A stretch of DNA of 64,000 nt from Plantactinospora sp040120695 (GCF_040120695.1 NZ_JBEEAC010000025.1:24510-88509); one strand, 5' to 3'. Counted from the first letter of the stretch, positions 7,817 through 16,602 are shown. The notes: a model not told the origin generated them from the letters alone. A program made the numbers and translations.

Positions 7817-9006
7817 CCGGGCACCTCCACGCCGGTACGGCGCATCGGCAGCGACGCCTCGACCAGCCAACCGTCGCCGTCCGGGCCGGCCGACACGGTG
7901 CCGCCGAGCGCGTCGACCCGCTGGCGCATGCCGTCCAGCCCGGTACCGCCACTCCGACCGGCCGGACCGGCTGTCCGGGGCGGGCCGGGTGTTCGCGGCG
8001 GGGCGGGTGTTCGCGGCGGGGCGCCGTTGCGTACCGACACGGCGAGATGGTCGGGGCGCCGGACGATCCGGACCACCGCCTCGGCCCCGGGGGCGTGGTG
8101 CCGCACGTTGCTGACCGCCTCCTGCACGATCCGGAACGCGGCGAGCCCGGTGTAGGTGTCGACGGACCCGAGGTCGCCGACCAGCTCGGTGCGGACCGGC
8201 AGGCCGGCCTCGGCCGCATCCCGGACGAGGGCTTCGATGTCCGCCGCACCGGGCGCCGGCGGTTGCGCGCCACCGCTCTCGGCGGGATCGCGCAGCAGGC
8301 CGACGATCGCCCTTACGGACCGCAGGCTGTCCCGGCCGACCCGCTCGGCCCGGTCCAGCGCCTCGGCCGCCGCCGCCGGGTCGCGGTCCAGCACCTGCCG
8401 GGCACCGACCAGGTTGAGCAGTACGACGGTGAGCCCGTGCCCGATCGCGTCGTGCACGTCGTGCGCGATCCGGCGGCGCTCGGCCGCGGCGGCGGCGACG
8501 TCGAGCCGGTCCTGCGCCTCGGTCAGCGCGGCGACGAGCCGCCGTTCCCGCCGGAGGACTCGGCCGATCAACCAGGTGAACAGCGTCCCGGTGCCGAAGA
8601 ACACGACGGCGGGATAGTCCTCGCGCCACTCGCCGTCGACCGCGACCAGCGCCACCGGGATGGCGGCCGTGCCGACCACTGCCACCGTCTCAGCCGCCCA
8701 TGACCGGCCCGTCGCCGCCAGCCAGGCCACCGCGAGCATGGCCAGGAAGACGGCGCCGGGGGCGTCGTACCAGAAGGTGACCAGCGCCGGCACGCCGACG
8801 CCGAGCGCCGCCACCGGCCACGGCCCGACCCGGACCTGGCCGGCCAGCAGCGCCCAGGGCAGCAGGGCGACGACGAGCGTGCCGACCAGGCCGACGGTGA
8901 TGCCGGTGGTCAGGAAGACGAGCAGCGCCGCGGCCAGGGCCGCGAGCGGAAACGCCAGCCCGGTGCCGAACGAGTCGCCCCAGGCCCGCAGCCCCGTCTG
9001 CTCCAC
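7813..9006 (-). CDS. HisKA_3-type sensor histidine kinase
   Basis: The 397-aa membrane kinase has five or more N-terminal hydrophobic helices (residues about 15-155), then the dimerisation/phosphoacceptor box ERRRIAHDVHDAIGHGLTVVL (His near residue 183) and a HATPase_c domain with N-box FRIVQEAVSNVRHHA and G-box GGTGLDGMRQRVDALGG. Between N- and G-boxes lies a Pro/Arg insert APPRTPAPPRTPGPPRTAGP, encoded by an 18-bp tandem repeat at about 7989-8024. It sits in the ATP-lid region and could lengthen a flexible loop. The GTG start at 9006 lacks a clear ribosome-binding site. The signal is unknown; the large membrane module without an extracellular sensor resembles LiaS/DesK-like intramembrane sensors. 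Confidence 0.9.
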   Translation of the reverse strand: MEQTGLRAWGDSFGTGLAFPLAALAAALLVFLTTGITVGLVGTLVVALLPWALLAGQVRVGPWPVAALGVGVPALVTFWYDAPGAVFLAMLAVAWLAATGRSWAAETVAVVGTAAIPVALVAVDGEWREDYPAVVFFGTGTLFTWLIGRVLRRERRLVAALTEAQDRLDVAAAAAERRRIAHDVHDAIGHGLTVVLLNLVGARQVLDRDPAAAAEALDRAERVGRDSLRSVRAIVGLLRDPAESGGAQPPAPGAADIEALVRDAAEAGLPVRTELVGDLGSVDTYTGLAAFRIVQEAVSNVRHHAPGAEAVVRIVRRPDHLAVSVRNGAPPRTPAPPRTPGPPRTAGPAGRSGGTGLDGMRQRVDALGGTVSAGPDGDGWLVEASLPMRRTGVEVPG

Positions 9007-9191
9007 GCCCGCAGACTACCGCCGGGCCGGCCCGGGACACCCCGTCCCGGGGTACGCCCCGACCCCGGACCCCGGTACGGGTCGATCCGGCCGGCGGCCC
9101 CGGACCGAAGCGTTCGTCGGTCCGATGTGGCCGGACCGGCCCGGAACCGACGATTGCGACAGCCCTGTCCCACCAACCCCAGGAGATCGCC

Positions 9192-11333
9192 GTGTTCCGC
9201 AGACTCGGTCACTTCGTCGTCCACCGTCGCCGGCTGGTACTGGCACTGACCGTTCTCTTCGTCGTCGCCGCCGGTGCCGCCGGGTCCGGGGTCTTCAGCC
9301 GGCTCGGCGGGGGCGGCTTCGCGGACCCGGACGCCGAGTCGACCCGGGCCGAAGCCTTCCTGACCGAGATCGGCGCCCCCCGGCCCGAACTCGTGCTGCT
9401 GGTCGAGGCCGCCGACGGGTTGGAGGATCCGGCGGTGGCGGCGGCCGGTGCCGCGCTGACCGGTGAACTCGCCGACGATCCCGGAGTGCTCGGGATCACC
9501 TCGTACTGGTCGACGGGCGGGCGGCCGGCGCTGCGCTCGACCGACGGCAACGCGGCGCTCGTCGTGGTCGACCTCGCCGGAGACGAGGAGCAGGTCGAGG
9601 CGGCGGCGGCCGGCATCGCGGCGCGGTACGCCGGAGACCGCGGCCCGCTCACCATCCGGGTGGGCGGCGGGTACGCGATCGACCAGGCCATCGGCGAACA
9701 ACTCGACAGCGACCTGGTTCGGGCCGAGTTGATCGCGGTCCCCGCGACGCTGCTCCTGCTGCTGGTCGTCTTCGGCGGGATCGTGGCGGCGACACTGCCG
9801 CTGGCCGTCGCGGTGATCGCGGTGCTCGGCGCGTTCCTCGCACTGTTCGGGATCACGCAGCTCACCGAGGTCTCGGTCTACTCGATCAACCTGATGACCG
9901 GGCTCGGGTTCGGGCTGGCGATCGACTACTCGCTGTTCATCCTGAGCCGGTTCCGGGAGGAGTTGGCCGCCGGCCGGCCGACGTACGAGGCGGTGGTGCG
10001 GACGGTCAGGACCGCCGGCCGTACGGTGGCGTTCTCGGCGCTCACCGTGGCCGTCTCGCTCTCGGCGCTGCTGGTCTTCCCGCTGTCCTTCCTGCGCTCG
10101 TTCGCCTACTCCGGGGTCGCGGTGGTGGTCTGCGCGGCGGCCGGGGCCCTGCTGACCCTGCCAGCCCTGCTCGCGGTCCTCGGGCCGAGGGTGAACGCGG
10201 GGTCGCTGCGGTCACGTCGCCCTGCCCCGGTCCGGCCGGGCCACTCGACCGGGCTCTCGACCAGCCCGGGCTTCTGGTACCGGCTCGCCAACGCGGTGAT
10301 GCGCCGGCCGGTACCGGTCGCGACCGGAGTGGTGGTCTTCCTGCTGGCGCTCGGCGTCCCCTTCCTCCGGGTCGACCCGGGGCTGCCGTCGCACCAGGCG
10401 CTGCCGCCGTCGAGCGAGGCCCGGCAGGTCGTCGAGGCGATCGAGACCGGGTTCGCCGGCAACCGGACCGAGGAGTTCGGGATCGCCCTGCCCGGCGTCG
10501 ACGCCGACGGCGCGGACGCCGCAGCCGTGACGATCTTCGCCGGCCAGGTCGGCGCGCTCGACGGGGTCGTCGAGGTGACCCCGCACGCCGCGCCGGCCGG
10601 CGCCTGGCTGAGCGTGGTGCCCTCCGTCGTGCTGCGCTCCGCCGAGGGCGAGCGGCTCGTCGAGGAGATCCGGGCGCTGGACCCGCCCTTCGACTTCGGC
10701 GTCGGCGGCGACGCGGCCGAACTCGTGGACGCCAAGGCCGCGATCGGCGACCGGCTGCCGCTGGCGCTGGCGCTCATCGCGGCGGCCACCGCGATACTGC
10801 TCTTCGCCGTCTTCGGCAGCATCCTGGTCCCGGTCAAGGCGATCCTGCTGAACCTGCTGTCGCTGACCGCGACCTTCGGCGCGATGGTGTGGATCTTCCA
10901 GGAGGGAAATCTCTCCGGGATCCTCGGCTTCACCGCCACCGGCCAGCTCGACGTGTCGATGCCGATCCTGATGTTCTGCGTCGCGTTCGGGCTGTCGATG
11001 GACTACGAGGTCTTCCTGCTCTCCCGGATCAGGGAGGAGTACGACCGCACCGGCGACAACGTCCGGGCGATCGCCACCGGGCTGGCCAGGACCGGCCGAC
11101 TGATCACGGCCGCGGCCGTACTGCTGGCCGTCTCGTTCGCCGCCTTCGCGGTCAGCGGCATGAGTTTCCTGAAGCTGATGGGGATCGGCCTGACCCTGGC
11201 CATCCTGGTGGACGCCACCATCATCCGTGGACTGCTCGTGCCGGCCGTGATGCGGCTCGCCGGCCGGGCCAACTGGTGGGCGCCCGCCCCGCTGCGGCGC
11301 CTCCACCAGCGCTGGCACGTCAAGGAGAGCTGA
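9192..11333 (+). CDS. MMPL-family RND transporter
   Basis: The 713-aa protein has the two-fold MMPL layout: TM1 near residue 15-35, a soluble loop, TM2-6 (about 180-330) and a repeat (TM7 near 375; TM8-12 about 545-700). Helix motifs SVYSINLMTGLGFGLAIDYSLFILSRFREE and, in the second half, MPILMFCVAFGLSMDYEVFLLSRIREEYDR carry the intramembrane Asp-Tyr proton-relay pairs (IDYS, MDYE). Such proteins export lipids, siderophores or drugs using the proton gradient. The GTG start at 9192 follows AGGAG at good spacing. It lies divergent from the two-component genes. The 3' end overlaps the convergent MFS gene by 14 bp. Confidence 0.92.
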   Translation: MFRRLGHFVVHRRRLVLALTVLFVVAAGAAGSGVFSRLGGGGFADPDAESTRAEAFLTEIGAPRPELVLLVEAADGLEDPAVAAAGAALTGELADDPGVLGITSYWSTGGRPALRSTDGNAALVVVDLAGDEEQVEAAAAGIAARYAGDRGPLTIRVGGGYAIDQAIGEQLDSDLVRAELIAVPATLLLLLVVFGGIVAATLPLAVAVIAVLGAFLALFGITQLTEVSVYSINLMTGLGFGLAIDYSLFILSRFREELAAGRPTYEAVVRTVRTAGRTVAFSALTVAVSLSALLVFPLSFLRSFAYSGVAVVVCAAAGALLTLPALLAVLGPRVNAGSLRSRRPAPVRPGHSTGLSTSPGFWYRLANAVMRRPVPVATGVVVFLLALGVPFLRVDPGLPSHQALPPSSEARQVVEAIETGFAGNRTEEFGIALPGVDADGADAAAVTIFAGQVGALDGVVEVTPHAAPAGAWLSVVPSVVLRSAEGERLVEEIRALDPPFDFGVGGDAAELVDAKAAIGDRLPLALALIAAATAILLFAVFGSILVPVKAILLNLLSLTATFGAMVWIFQEGNLSGILGFTATGQLDVSMPILMFCVAFGLSMDYEVFLLSRIREEYDRTGDNVRAIATGLARTGRLITAAAVLLAVSFAAFAVSGMSFLKLMGIGLTLAILVDATIIRGLLVPAVMRLAGRANWWAPAPLRRLHQRWHVKES

Positions 11334-12708
11334 CCGGCGCCGACCGGTCGGCGGGCCCGTCCCGGCCGTCGACCGGTTCGGCCCGGCTGCGGACCGGTTC
11401 GGCCCAGCTGTCAACCGGTTCGGCCCAGCTGTCAACCGGTTCGGCGCCGGGGACGGAGAGGCAGCCTCCGTCGTCGTCCTGCTGTTCGGCCCGCGCCTCG
11501 GCGGGCGGGCGGGTGGCCGGCGCCAGGAGGAGTGCGGGGAGCAGGAGCAGCGGCACCACCAGCAGGGCCCGGAGGCTGCCGACCCGGTCGCCGAGCAGGC
11601 CGACCAGGGGCGGCCCGGCCAGGAAAGCGGTGTAGCCGATCGCCGCCACCACGCTGACCCGGGCGGCGGCCCGGTCCTCCTGGTCGGCCGCCGCGCTCAT
11701 CCCCGTCGGGAAGCCGAGTGAGGTGCCCAGCCCCCAGAGCAGCACCCCGGCCAGCGCCAGCGGCCACGAACCGGCCAGTACCGCCACGGTGGCGCCGATC
11801 GCGGCCAGCATGATGGTGCCGAGCAGCACGGGTACCCGACCCCAGCGGTCCAGCGCGACCGTGCCGACGGTGCGGCCGATCGTCATCGCCGCGACGAAGA
11901 CCCCGAACGCCAGCGCGCCGACGGCGTCGGTCACCCGGTGTCCGTCCACGAAGGCCAGTGCCAGCCAGTCGTTGGCGGTCCCCTCGGTGAAGGCCATCAC
12001 CAGGAGTAGCAGGCCGATCAGCAGGGTACGCGGCTCGCGCCAGGCGGCCAGCGCGCCGGCGGCCCGGTTGGGGCCGGTCGCCGGATCGGGCCGCGGGACG
12101 GCGCGGCGCGGCAGGAACGACCGGACCGCGGGCAGCGTACCGGCGAGCATCACGGCGGCGGCCAGCCCCAGGTGCAGCCCGATCGGTACGCCGAAACGGG
12201 CGCTGCCGGCCCCGGCGATCGCCCCGGCCACGGTGCCGAGGCTCCAGGCGGCGTGGAACCGGGGCATCACGGTGCGGCCGAGCCGCCGTTCGACCGCCGC
12301 CGCCTCGACGTTCATGGCGACGTCGCAGGTGCCGGAGCCGTAGCCGACGGCGAACAGCCCTACCGCGACGGCGGGTACCGCGTGCCAGCTTCCGGCGGCG
12401 ATCCCGGCCAGCGCCAGTCCGAGCGCTGCCAGCACGGCCGAGGCGCCGACCGTGCGGGCGGTGCCCAGCCGCTGGGTCAGCATCCCGGCGACCGGCAGCG
12501 CCAGCAGCGCGCCGGCGGAGAGCGCCAACAGCAGCAGGCCCAACCGTCCCGGGGTGAGCCCGAGTGCGTCCCGGGCCGCCGGCACGCGGGCGAACCAGGA
12601 GGCGACGGCCAGCCCGTTGAGTCCGAAGACCACGGCGACGCCGGTCCGGGCGGTAAGGACCTCCCTCGGTACGACCGATGGCCGGACGCTGCCGGCGGAC
12701 GTGTTCAC
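11320..12708 (-). CDS. MFS transporter
   Basis: The 462-aa protein has 12 predicted helices and MFS loop signatures (GLLLLALSAGALLALPVAGMLTQRLGTARTV between TM2 and TM3; a similar GRTVGTVALDRWGRVPVLLG in the second half), resembling YbjJ/FucP-like efflux or sugar MFS members. The GTG start at 12708 has GGAGG 8 nt upstream. The C-terminal tail is a hydrophilic repeat, AEPVDSW/AEPVRSR, encoded by 3.6 copies of a 21-bp unit; it is probably dispensable. The gene is divergent from the LacI regulator at 13109 with a 400-bp gap. The substrate is unknown. Confidence 0.87.
   Translation of the reverse strand: MNTSAGSVRPSVVPREVLTARTGVAVVFGLNGLAVASWFARVPAARDALGLTPGRLGLLLLALSAGALLALPVAGMLTQRLGTARTVGASAVLAALGLALAGIAAGSWHAVPAVAVGLFAVGYGSGTCDVAMNVEAAAVERRLGRTVMPRFHAAWSLGTVAGAIAGAGSARFGVPIGLHLGLAAAVMLAGTLPAVRSFLPRRAVPRPDPATGPNRAAGALAAWREPRTLLIGLLLLVMAFTEGTANDWLALAFVDGHRVTDAVGALAFGVFVAAMTIGRTVGTVALDRWGRVPVLLGTIMLAAIGATVAVLAGSWPLALAGVLLWGLGTSLGFPTGMSAAADQEDRAAARVSVVAAIGYTAFLAGPPLVGLLGDRVGSLRALLVVPLLLLPALLLAPATRPPAEARAEQQDDDGGCLSVPGAEPVDSWAEPVDSWAEPVRSRAEPVDGRDGPADRSAPVSSP
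11371..11446. repeat. 21-bp tandem repeat in MFS gene 3' end
   Basis: About 3.6 copies of a 21-bp unit (aaccggttcggcccagctgt plus c) run through the last codons of the MFS gene. The period is a multiple of three, so each copy adds seven residues (AEPVDSW). Copies 2 and 3 differ only at their first base. Confidence 0.85.
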
Positions 12709-13108
12709 CTGGTGACCTCCGCTTCTCGGCTTCCCGCACGACCCGCACCGTCCCGGGAAGGGTCCACTGATCGCACCCCTGGGACCGCTCTCGACACAAG
12801 CCGGAAACGGCGGACATGGCGCTCGTCCCGCCCCGCCGCCCGGAAACAGCGGGGAGGCCGCCCGGAAACAGCGGGGAGGCCGCCCGGAAACAGCGGGGAG
12901 GCCGCCTGGAAACAGCGGGCATGCCGGGCGCAAACGGCGGGCCGGCGGGCCGGCTCGGCTCGGCGGCTTGGCCGGGGCGGTCGCGCCGTTGCGGCCACGA
13001 CCGGTTAGCCGACGCATAGCTCGCGGGTGCATCATTTGCCCATGCGTCAGCCTGGTCGTTACGTCGCCGCCCCACCATGCCCGTGTCCGGTCGCGCCGGG
13101 GAGCCGGC
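12709..13108. other. Divergent intergenic region, MFS / LacI
   Basis: This 400-bp gap holds the 22-bp tandem array and, closer to the LacI start, an inverted repeat GACGCAT (13011-13017) / ATGCGTC (13042-13048) flanking an AT-richer stretch (tgcatcatttgccc). The inverted repeat could be an operator or promoter element. I see no small gene. Confidence 0.45.
12812..12945. repeat. 22-bp tandem repeat array between MFS and LacI genes
   Basis: Three identical 22-bp units (12841-12906; core cggaaacagcggggagg) are flanked by diverged copies at about 12812, 12907 and 12929. The array lies in the 400-bp divergent gap. There are no spacers, so it is not a CRISPR. A minus-strand frame through it is Pro/Arg-rich and looks non-coding. 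Confidence 0.85.
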
Positions 13109-14098
13109 GTGCCTAGCCGCCCCCCGCGCCGAGCCACCCTGGAGGACGTGGCCCGGGCCGCCGGAGTCTCCCGGTCCACCGCCTCCCGGGTCATCGCCGG
13201 ATACGGCGCCGCCTCCGAGACCGCCCGGGACCGGGTCGTCGCGGCCGCCACGCAGCTCGGCTACGCGCCCGACCCGGCGGCCCGAGCCCTGGCCACCGGC
13301 GCCGGAGTGCGCCTGGTCGTGGCGGTGGCCGGCGCGGTGCCGACGGTGCTGCACGACCCGTACGTCGACCGGGTGGTGCGGGCCGTCGCCGAGGTCTGCG
13401 CGCGCCGGGACGTCGGGGTCGCCCTGGAGTGGCTGCCGCTGCACGCGCCCGCCCGACTGCGGCAGCTGGCCGAGGACCGTGGCGTCCGCGGGGTGCTGAT
13501 GATCAACACTACCGAACTGATCCTGGAGGCGGTGCCGACCGCGCTGGAGGGTCGCGCGGTGTCGATCGGCATCGGCGCCCGGAACGTACCGTCGTTCGAC
13601 GTCGACAACGGCGGCGCGGGCCGGACCATCGTCGAGCACCTGCTCGCCTCGGGACGCCGCCGGATCGCGATGATCAGCGGCCCGGAGTGGATGCCCTGCA
13701 CCCGGCGGCCCGTCACCGCATACCACGAGGTGATGCGCGCGGCGGGGCTGCCGAGCCGGTTGGTGCCGGGCGACTTCACCGCCGGCGGCGGCCAGGCCGC
13801 GATGCTGACGATCCTGGATCGCTGGCCGGACACCGACGCGGTCTTCGCCAACAGTGACGCGATGGCGCTCGGGGTGCTGGCGGTGCTGCGGCGGCGCGGG
13901 ATCGACGTGCCGGGCGACATCGCGGTGGCCGGCTTCGACGACGTGCCGTTCGCCGCGCTGAGCGCGCCGACCCTGACCACCGCGAGCCATCCGGTCGAGG
14001 AGATCGCCACGGCGGCCGCGATGGCGGTACTCGACCGGGCCTGGGTTCCGCCGGCCACCGCGTACCCGTCCGAGCTGATCCTCCGGGAGAGCGCCTGA
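13109..14098 (+). CDS. LacI-family transcriptional regulator
   Basis: The 329-aa protein has an N-terminal LacI HTH with hinge (ATLEDVARAAGVSRSTASRVIAGYGAASETARDRVVAAATQLGYAP, residues about 9-55) and a periplasmic-binding-like effector domain with typical segments (GVLMINTT, FDVDNGGAGRTIVEHLLASGRRRIAMISGP, DAVFANSDAMALGVLAVLRRRGIDVPGDIAVAGFDDVPFAA). The start GTG 13109 has GGGGAG 8 nt upstream. There is no sugar-catabolic gene beside it. The divergent MFS gene is the only candidate target in reach. The effector is unknown. Confidence 0.88.
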   Translation: MPSRPPRRATLEDVARAAGVSRSTASRVIAGYGAASETARDRVVAAATQLGYAPDPAARALATGAGVRLVVAVAGAVPTVLHDPYVDRVVRAVAEVCARRDVGVALEWLPLHAPARLRQLAEDRGVRGVLMINTTELILEAVPTALEGRAVSIGIGARNVPSFDVDNGGAGRTIVEHLLASGRRRIAMISGPEWMPCTRRPVTAYHEVMRAAGLPSRLVPGDFTAGGGQAAMLTILDRWPDTDAVFANSDAMALGVLAVLRRRGIDVPGDIAVAGFDDVPFAALSAPTLTTASHPVEEIATAAAMAVLDRAWVPPATAYPSELILRESA

Positions 14099-14170
14099 CG
14101 GGTCCGGTCGCCGGTGAGCGAGGCGGGTGACCAGGGGTTACCCGGCGCTCGTCGGCACCGGCCAGCACCG

Positions 14171-14206
14171 GCATCGGCATCGGCATCGGCATCGGCATCG
14201 GCATCC
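14171..14206. repeat. Hexanucleotide microsatellite (gcatcg)n
   Basis: Five perfect gcatcg units plus gcatcc lie just upstream of the CDF transporter promoter. Slippage here would change the distance to upstream sequence but not the promoter itself. Confidence 0.9.
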
Positions 14207-14215
14207 AGTTTCAAC

Positions 14216-14244
14216 TTGCACACATTGCAATGTCCGCATATTTT
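14216..14244 (+). promoter_or_regulatory. Probable CDF transporter promoter with palindrome in the spacer
   Basis: TTGCAC (14216-14221) and TATTTT (14239-14244) are separated by 17 bp. The first 12 bases of the spacer are the perfect palindrome ACATTGCAATGT (14222-14233). The 14281 start of the metal transporter is about 30 nt downstream of the expected transcription start. An operator exactly between -35 and -10 suits an ArsR/SmtB-type metal-sensing repressor, which is not encoded in this window. Confidence 0.6.
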
Positions 14245-14280
14245 GTCTCCCGACGACCTCGACGGCGGGAGGCTGGACAG

Positions 14281-15195
14281 ATGGGCGCGGGCCACGACCA
14301 CGGCGGCCAGGCGATACGGGCCGGCGAGCGCCACCGCCGGCCGCTCTGGGCGGCGGTGGCCGTCCTCGGCAGCGTCCTGCTGCTCGAGGCGGGCGCGGCC
14401 TGGTGGACCGGCTCGCTGGCGCTGCTCTCCGACGCCGGGCACATGTTCACTGACGTGCTCGGCATCGGGCTGGCCCTGGCCGCGATCACCGCCGCCACCC
14501 GGGCGGCCCGACACGGCCAACGCACCTTCGGGCTCTACCGGCTCGAGGTGCTCGCCGCCCTGGCCAACGCCGTCCTCCTCTCCGGTGTGGCGATCTTCGT
14601 GATCGTCGAGGCGTTACGCCGGATCGACGACCCGCCGCAGGTGCTGGCCGGGCCGATGCTGGCGGTCGCCGTCGTGGGCCTGGCCGCCAACATCGTGGCG
14701 TTCCTGCTGCTGCGCGCCGGTGCCAGGGAGAGCCTCAACGTCCGGGGCGCCTATCTGGAGGTGCTCGGCGACCTGCTCGGCTCGGTCGGGGTGATCGTCG
14801 CCGCCGTCGTCATCGCCACCACCGGCTGGCGCTACGCCGACCCGCTCGTCGCGGTCGCCGTCGGCCTGTTCATCCTCCCCCGGACCTGGCAACTGGCCCG
14901 GGTCGCGGTACGGGTACTGGTGCAGGCCGCGCCGCCGCACATCGACGTCGCCGCCGTGGCGACCAGCCTGACCGAGGTACCCGGAGTCGCCGGAGTGCAC
15001 GACCTGCACGTCTGGACCCTGACCTCCGGGATGGACGTCGCCTCCGCACACCTCGCGCTGGCTCCCGGCGCCGACGTCGCTCCGGTGCTCGCCGCCGCGC
15101 GCGCCCGGCTGCACGACGGTTTCGGCATCGACCACTGCACCCTGCAGATCGAGCCGCCCACCACGCACAAGGTGTGTCAGGACGCGGACTGGTGA
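14281..15195 (+). CDS. Cation diffusion facilitator (CzcD/ZitB-like) metal exporter
   Basis: The 304-aa protein has six transmembrane helices. The TM2 motif LLSDAGHMFTDVLGIGLAL and TM5 motif LEVLGDLLGSVGV carry the His/Asp metal site pairs (HxxxD and DxxxS/D). A short His-containing N-terminus (GAGHDHGG) precedes TM1, and the C-terminal cytoplasmic ferredoxin-like domain starts HIDVAAVATSLTEVPGVAGVHDLHVWTLTSGMDVASAHL. Zn(II), possibly Co/Cd, efflux in exchange for protons is the family function. The ATG at 14281 (GGGAGG 8 nt upstream) was chosen over one at 14230, which lies inside the promoter palindrome. Confidence 0.92.
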   Translation: MGAGHDHGGQAIRAGERHRRPLWAAVAVLGSVLLLEAGAAWWTGSLALLSDAGHMFTDVLGIGLALAAITAATRAARHGQRTFGLYRLEVLAALANAVLLSGVAIFVIVEALRRIDDPPQVLAGPMLAVAVVGLAANIVAFLLLRAGARESLNVRGAYLEVLGDLLGSVGVIVAAVVIATTGWRYADPLVAVAVGLFILPRTWQLARVAVRVLVQAAPPHIDVAAVATSLTEVPGVAGVHDLHVWTLTSGMDVASAHLALAPGADVAPVLAAARARLHDGFGIDHCTLQIEPPTTHKVCQDADW

Positions 15196-15293
15196 CGGCG
15201 GCGGATCGAGCCGGCCGGCAGAGGCGTCGGAGCGGCCGGCACCGAGACGGCCCGCGGGGCGGCCGGCACACAGTGTGGCGAGGCGGCGGGGGC

Positions 15294-15339
15294 CCGAGAC
15301 GGCGGGGCGGCCGGTACCGAGACGGCGGGGCGGCCGGTG
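15294..15339. repeat. 23-bp tandem duplication at a convergent gene end
   Basis: Two near-identical 23-bp units (core ccgagacggcggggcggccg) end one base before the stop of the LacI gene. A diverged copy lies at about 15241-15267. The unit has no obvious coding role. Confidence 0.8.
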
Positions 15340-15340
15340 C

Positions 15341-16378
15341 TCAGTCCGGCTGTCGGGGTGGCGCGGTGCTCTCCCGGACGACCAGCTCGGTGACGAGGTC
15401 GATCCGGGTGGTCGACAGTTCCGCACCCCGGGCCAGATCGAGCAGCATCTGCGTCGCGGTGCCGGCCATGTCGCGCAGCGGCTGGTTGATCGTGGTGAGG
15501 GCGGGGCCGATCCAGGAGGCCACCGGCAGGTCGTCGTAGCCGATCACCGAGAGATCCGTCGGCACCTCCAGGCCGAGCTGCCGGGCGGCGCGGAGCACCC
15601 CCAGGGCCTGCATGTCGGAGCCGGCGAAGATCGCGGTGGGCCGGTCCGGACGGGTCAGCAGCTCCATCCCGTGCTGGTAGCCGGCGTGCGCGGAGAACAT
15701 GCCGTACCGGACCAGCGTGGGGTCGACCGGGATGCCGGCGTCGTCGTGCGCGGAGCGGAAGCCTGCGGTCCGGGCCCGGCTGCACAGCACGTCCTCGGGA
15801 CCGGAGACACAGGCGACCCGGCGGTGGCCCAGCTCCAGCAGGTGCCGGGTGGCGAGCAGCCCACCGTTCCAGTTGTTGGAGCCGACGGTCGGCACCGAGG
15901 CCGAGGTCGCGCTGTCCGTGTCGACCACCACCAGCGGGATCGACCGGCGCTGGAGCTGCTGCAGCTGCGGCTCGGTCAGGTGGCAGAGCACCAGCAGCAC
16001 GCCGAGCGGCCGGCGCAGCAGCACCCCCTCCAGCCACTGCTGCGAGGGCCGGTGCCGGCCGCCCAACTGGGACAGCACCACATCGACCTTGGCGGCTTCG
16101 GTGACCGCCTGCACCCCGTGGATGATCTCGGTCGCCCAGCCCGAGGCCAGCTCGTGGAAGACCAGGTCCATCTGCTCCACCTCGGTCGACTGGCGCTTCG
16201 CGCGGCGTCGGTACCGATGCCGTTCGAGACTGGCCTCGACCCGGGCCCGGGTCTCGGGCGCCACGTCCGAGCGGCCGTTGAGCACCTTGGAGACGGTCGT
16301 CAGGGAGACCCCGACCTCGTCGGCGATGGTCGCGATCGTCGCGGCACCGGTACCGACGATCCGCCGGGATCTCGTCAT
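15341..16378 (-). CDS. LacI-family repressor of the glucuronoxylan-oligosaccharide operon
   Basis: The 345-aa protein has an N-terminal HTH (ATIATIADEVGVSLTTVSKVLNGRSDVAPETRARVEASLERHRY) with a Lys/Arg-rich hinge (RRRAKRQ) and a LacI effector domain (FHELASGWATEIIHGVQ; GSNNWNGGLLATRHLLELGHRRVACVSGP; DLSVIGYDDLPVASWIGPALTTINQP). The ATG at 16378 with GGAGG upstream was chosen over a TTG 15 nt earlier. It is divergent from the GH3 gene. The palindrome CCGAAA-N-TTTCGG occurs both 20 bp upstream of its own start and in the GH3 leader, so autoregulation and control of the downstream operon are likely. CGAA-N-TTCG-type sites are known for xylan-related LacI repressors (BxlR/XlnR) of Streptomyces. 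The expected inducer, xylobiose or a related oligosaccharide, is inferred. Confidence 0.9.
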   Translation of the reverse strand: MTRSRRIVGTGAATIATIADEVGVSLTTVSKVLNGRSDVAPETRARVEASLERHRYRRRAKRQSTEVEQMDLVFHELASGWATEIIHGVQAVTEAAKVDVVLSQLGGRHRPSQQWLEGVLLRRPLGVLLVLCHLTEPQLQQLQRRSIPLVVVDTDSATSASVPTVGSNNWNGGLLATRHLLELGHRRVACVSGPEDVLCSRARTAGFRSAHDDAGIPVDPTLVRYGMFSAHAGYQHGMELLTRPDRPTAIFAGSDMQALGVLRAARQLGLEVPTDLSVIGYDDLPVASWIGPALTTINQPLRDMAGTATQMLLDLARGAELSTTRIDLVTELVVRESTAPPRQPD

Positions 16379-16397
16379 CGACAGCCTCCGCAACTAT

Positions 16398-16410
16398 CCG
16401 AAACTTTCGG
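16398..16410. promoter_or_regulatory. LacI-type operator near the regulator start
   Basis: CCGAAACTTTCGG is a perfect palindrome about a central C, 20 bp upstream of the LacI ATG. A further CGAAA half-site (gtgcgaaacc) follows immediately. It matches the second site at 16590 except at the central base and one outer base. Confidence 0.75.
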
Positions 16411-16533
16411 TGCGAAACCTTAACACCGGGATGACCGACCGTGGTTCGATCTTGCGGTGGGCTTCGACTGACCCTCCGGGCCACTCCGGGCACGATATGC
16501 GATCAGGTCGCCGATCCAGCAGTTCAGAGACCC

Positions 16534-16602
16534 TTGACACATCTTCGCCGGGACACATAGGTTGCCCCGCACAGGTAACGCAGATATTGCCGAAAGTTTC
16601 GA
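16534..16602 (+). promoter_or_regulatory. GH3-operon promoter with downstream LacI operator
   Basis: TTGACA (16534-16539), an 18-bp spacer and TAGGTT (16558-16563) form a good sigma-70-like promoter. The operator CCGAAA-G-TTTCGA (16590-16602) lies about 20 nt after the expected transcription start, so bound repressor would block early elongation or open-complex escape. The leader to the GH3 start is about 100 nt. Confidence 0.65.

Noticed and set aside
12812..12945. 22-bp repeat array considered as a CRISPR
   Set aside because: Units are directly adjacent with no unique spacers, and no cas genes are nearby.
14127..14453. Frame reading through the gcatcg microsatellite as a His/Arg repeat protein
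   Set aside because: It spans the CDF promoter and overlaps the CDF coding start in another frame; no ribosome-binding site or domain.
15196..15340. Attachment site or integron-like repeat near the LacI gene end
   Set aside because: The repeats are simple 23-bp tandem duplications in a convergent gap with no integrase or mobile gene nearby.
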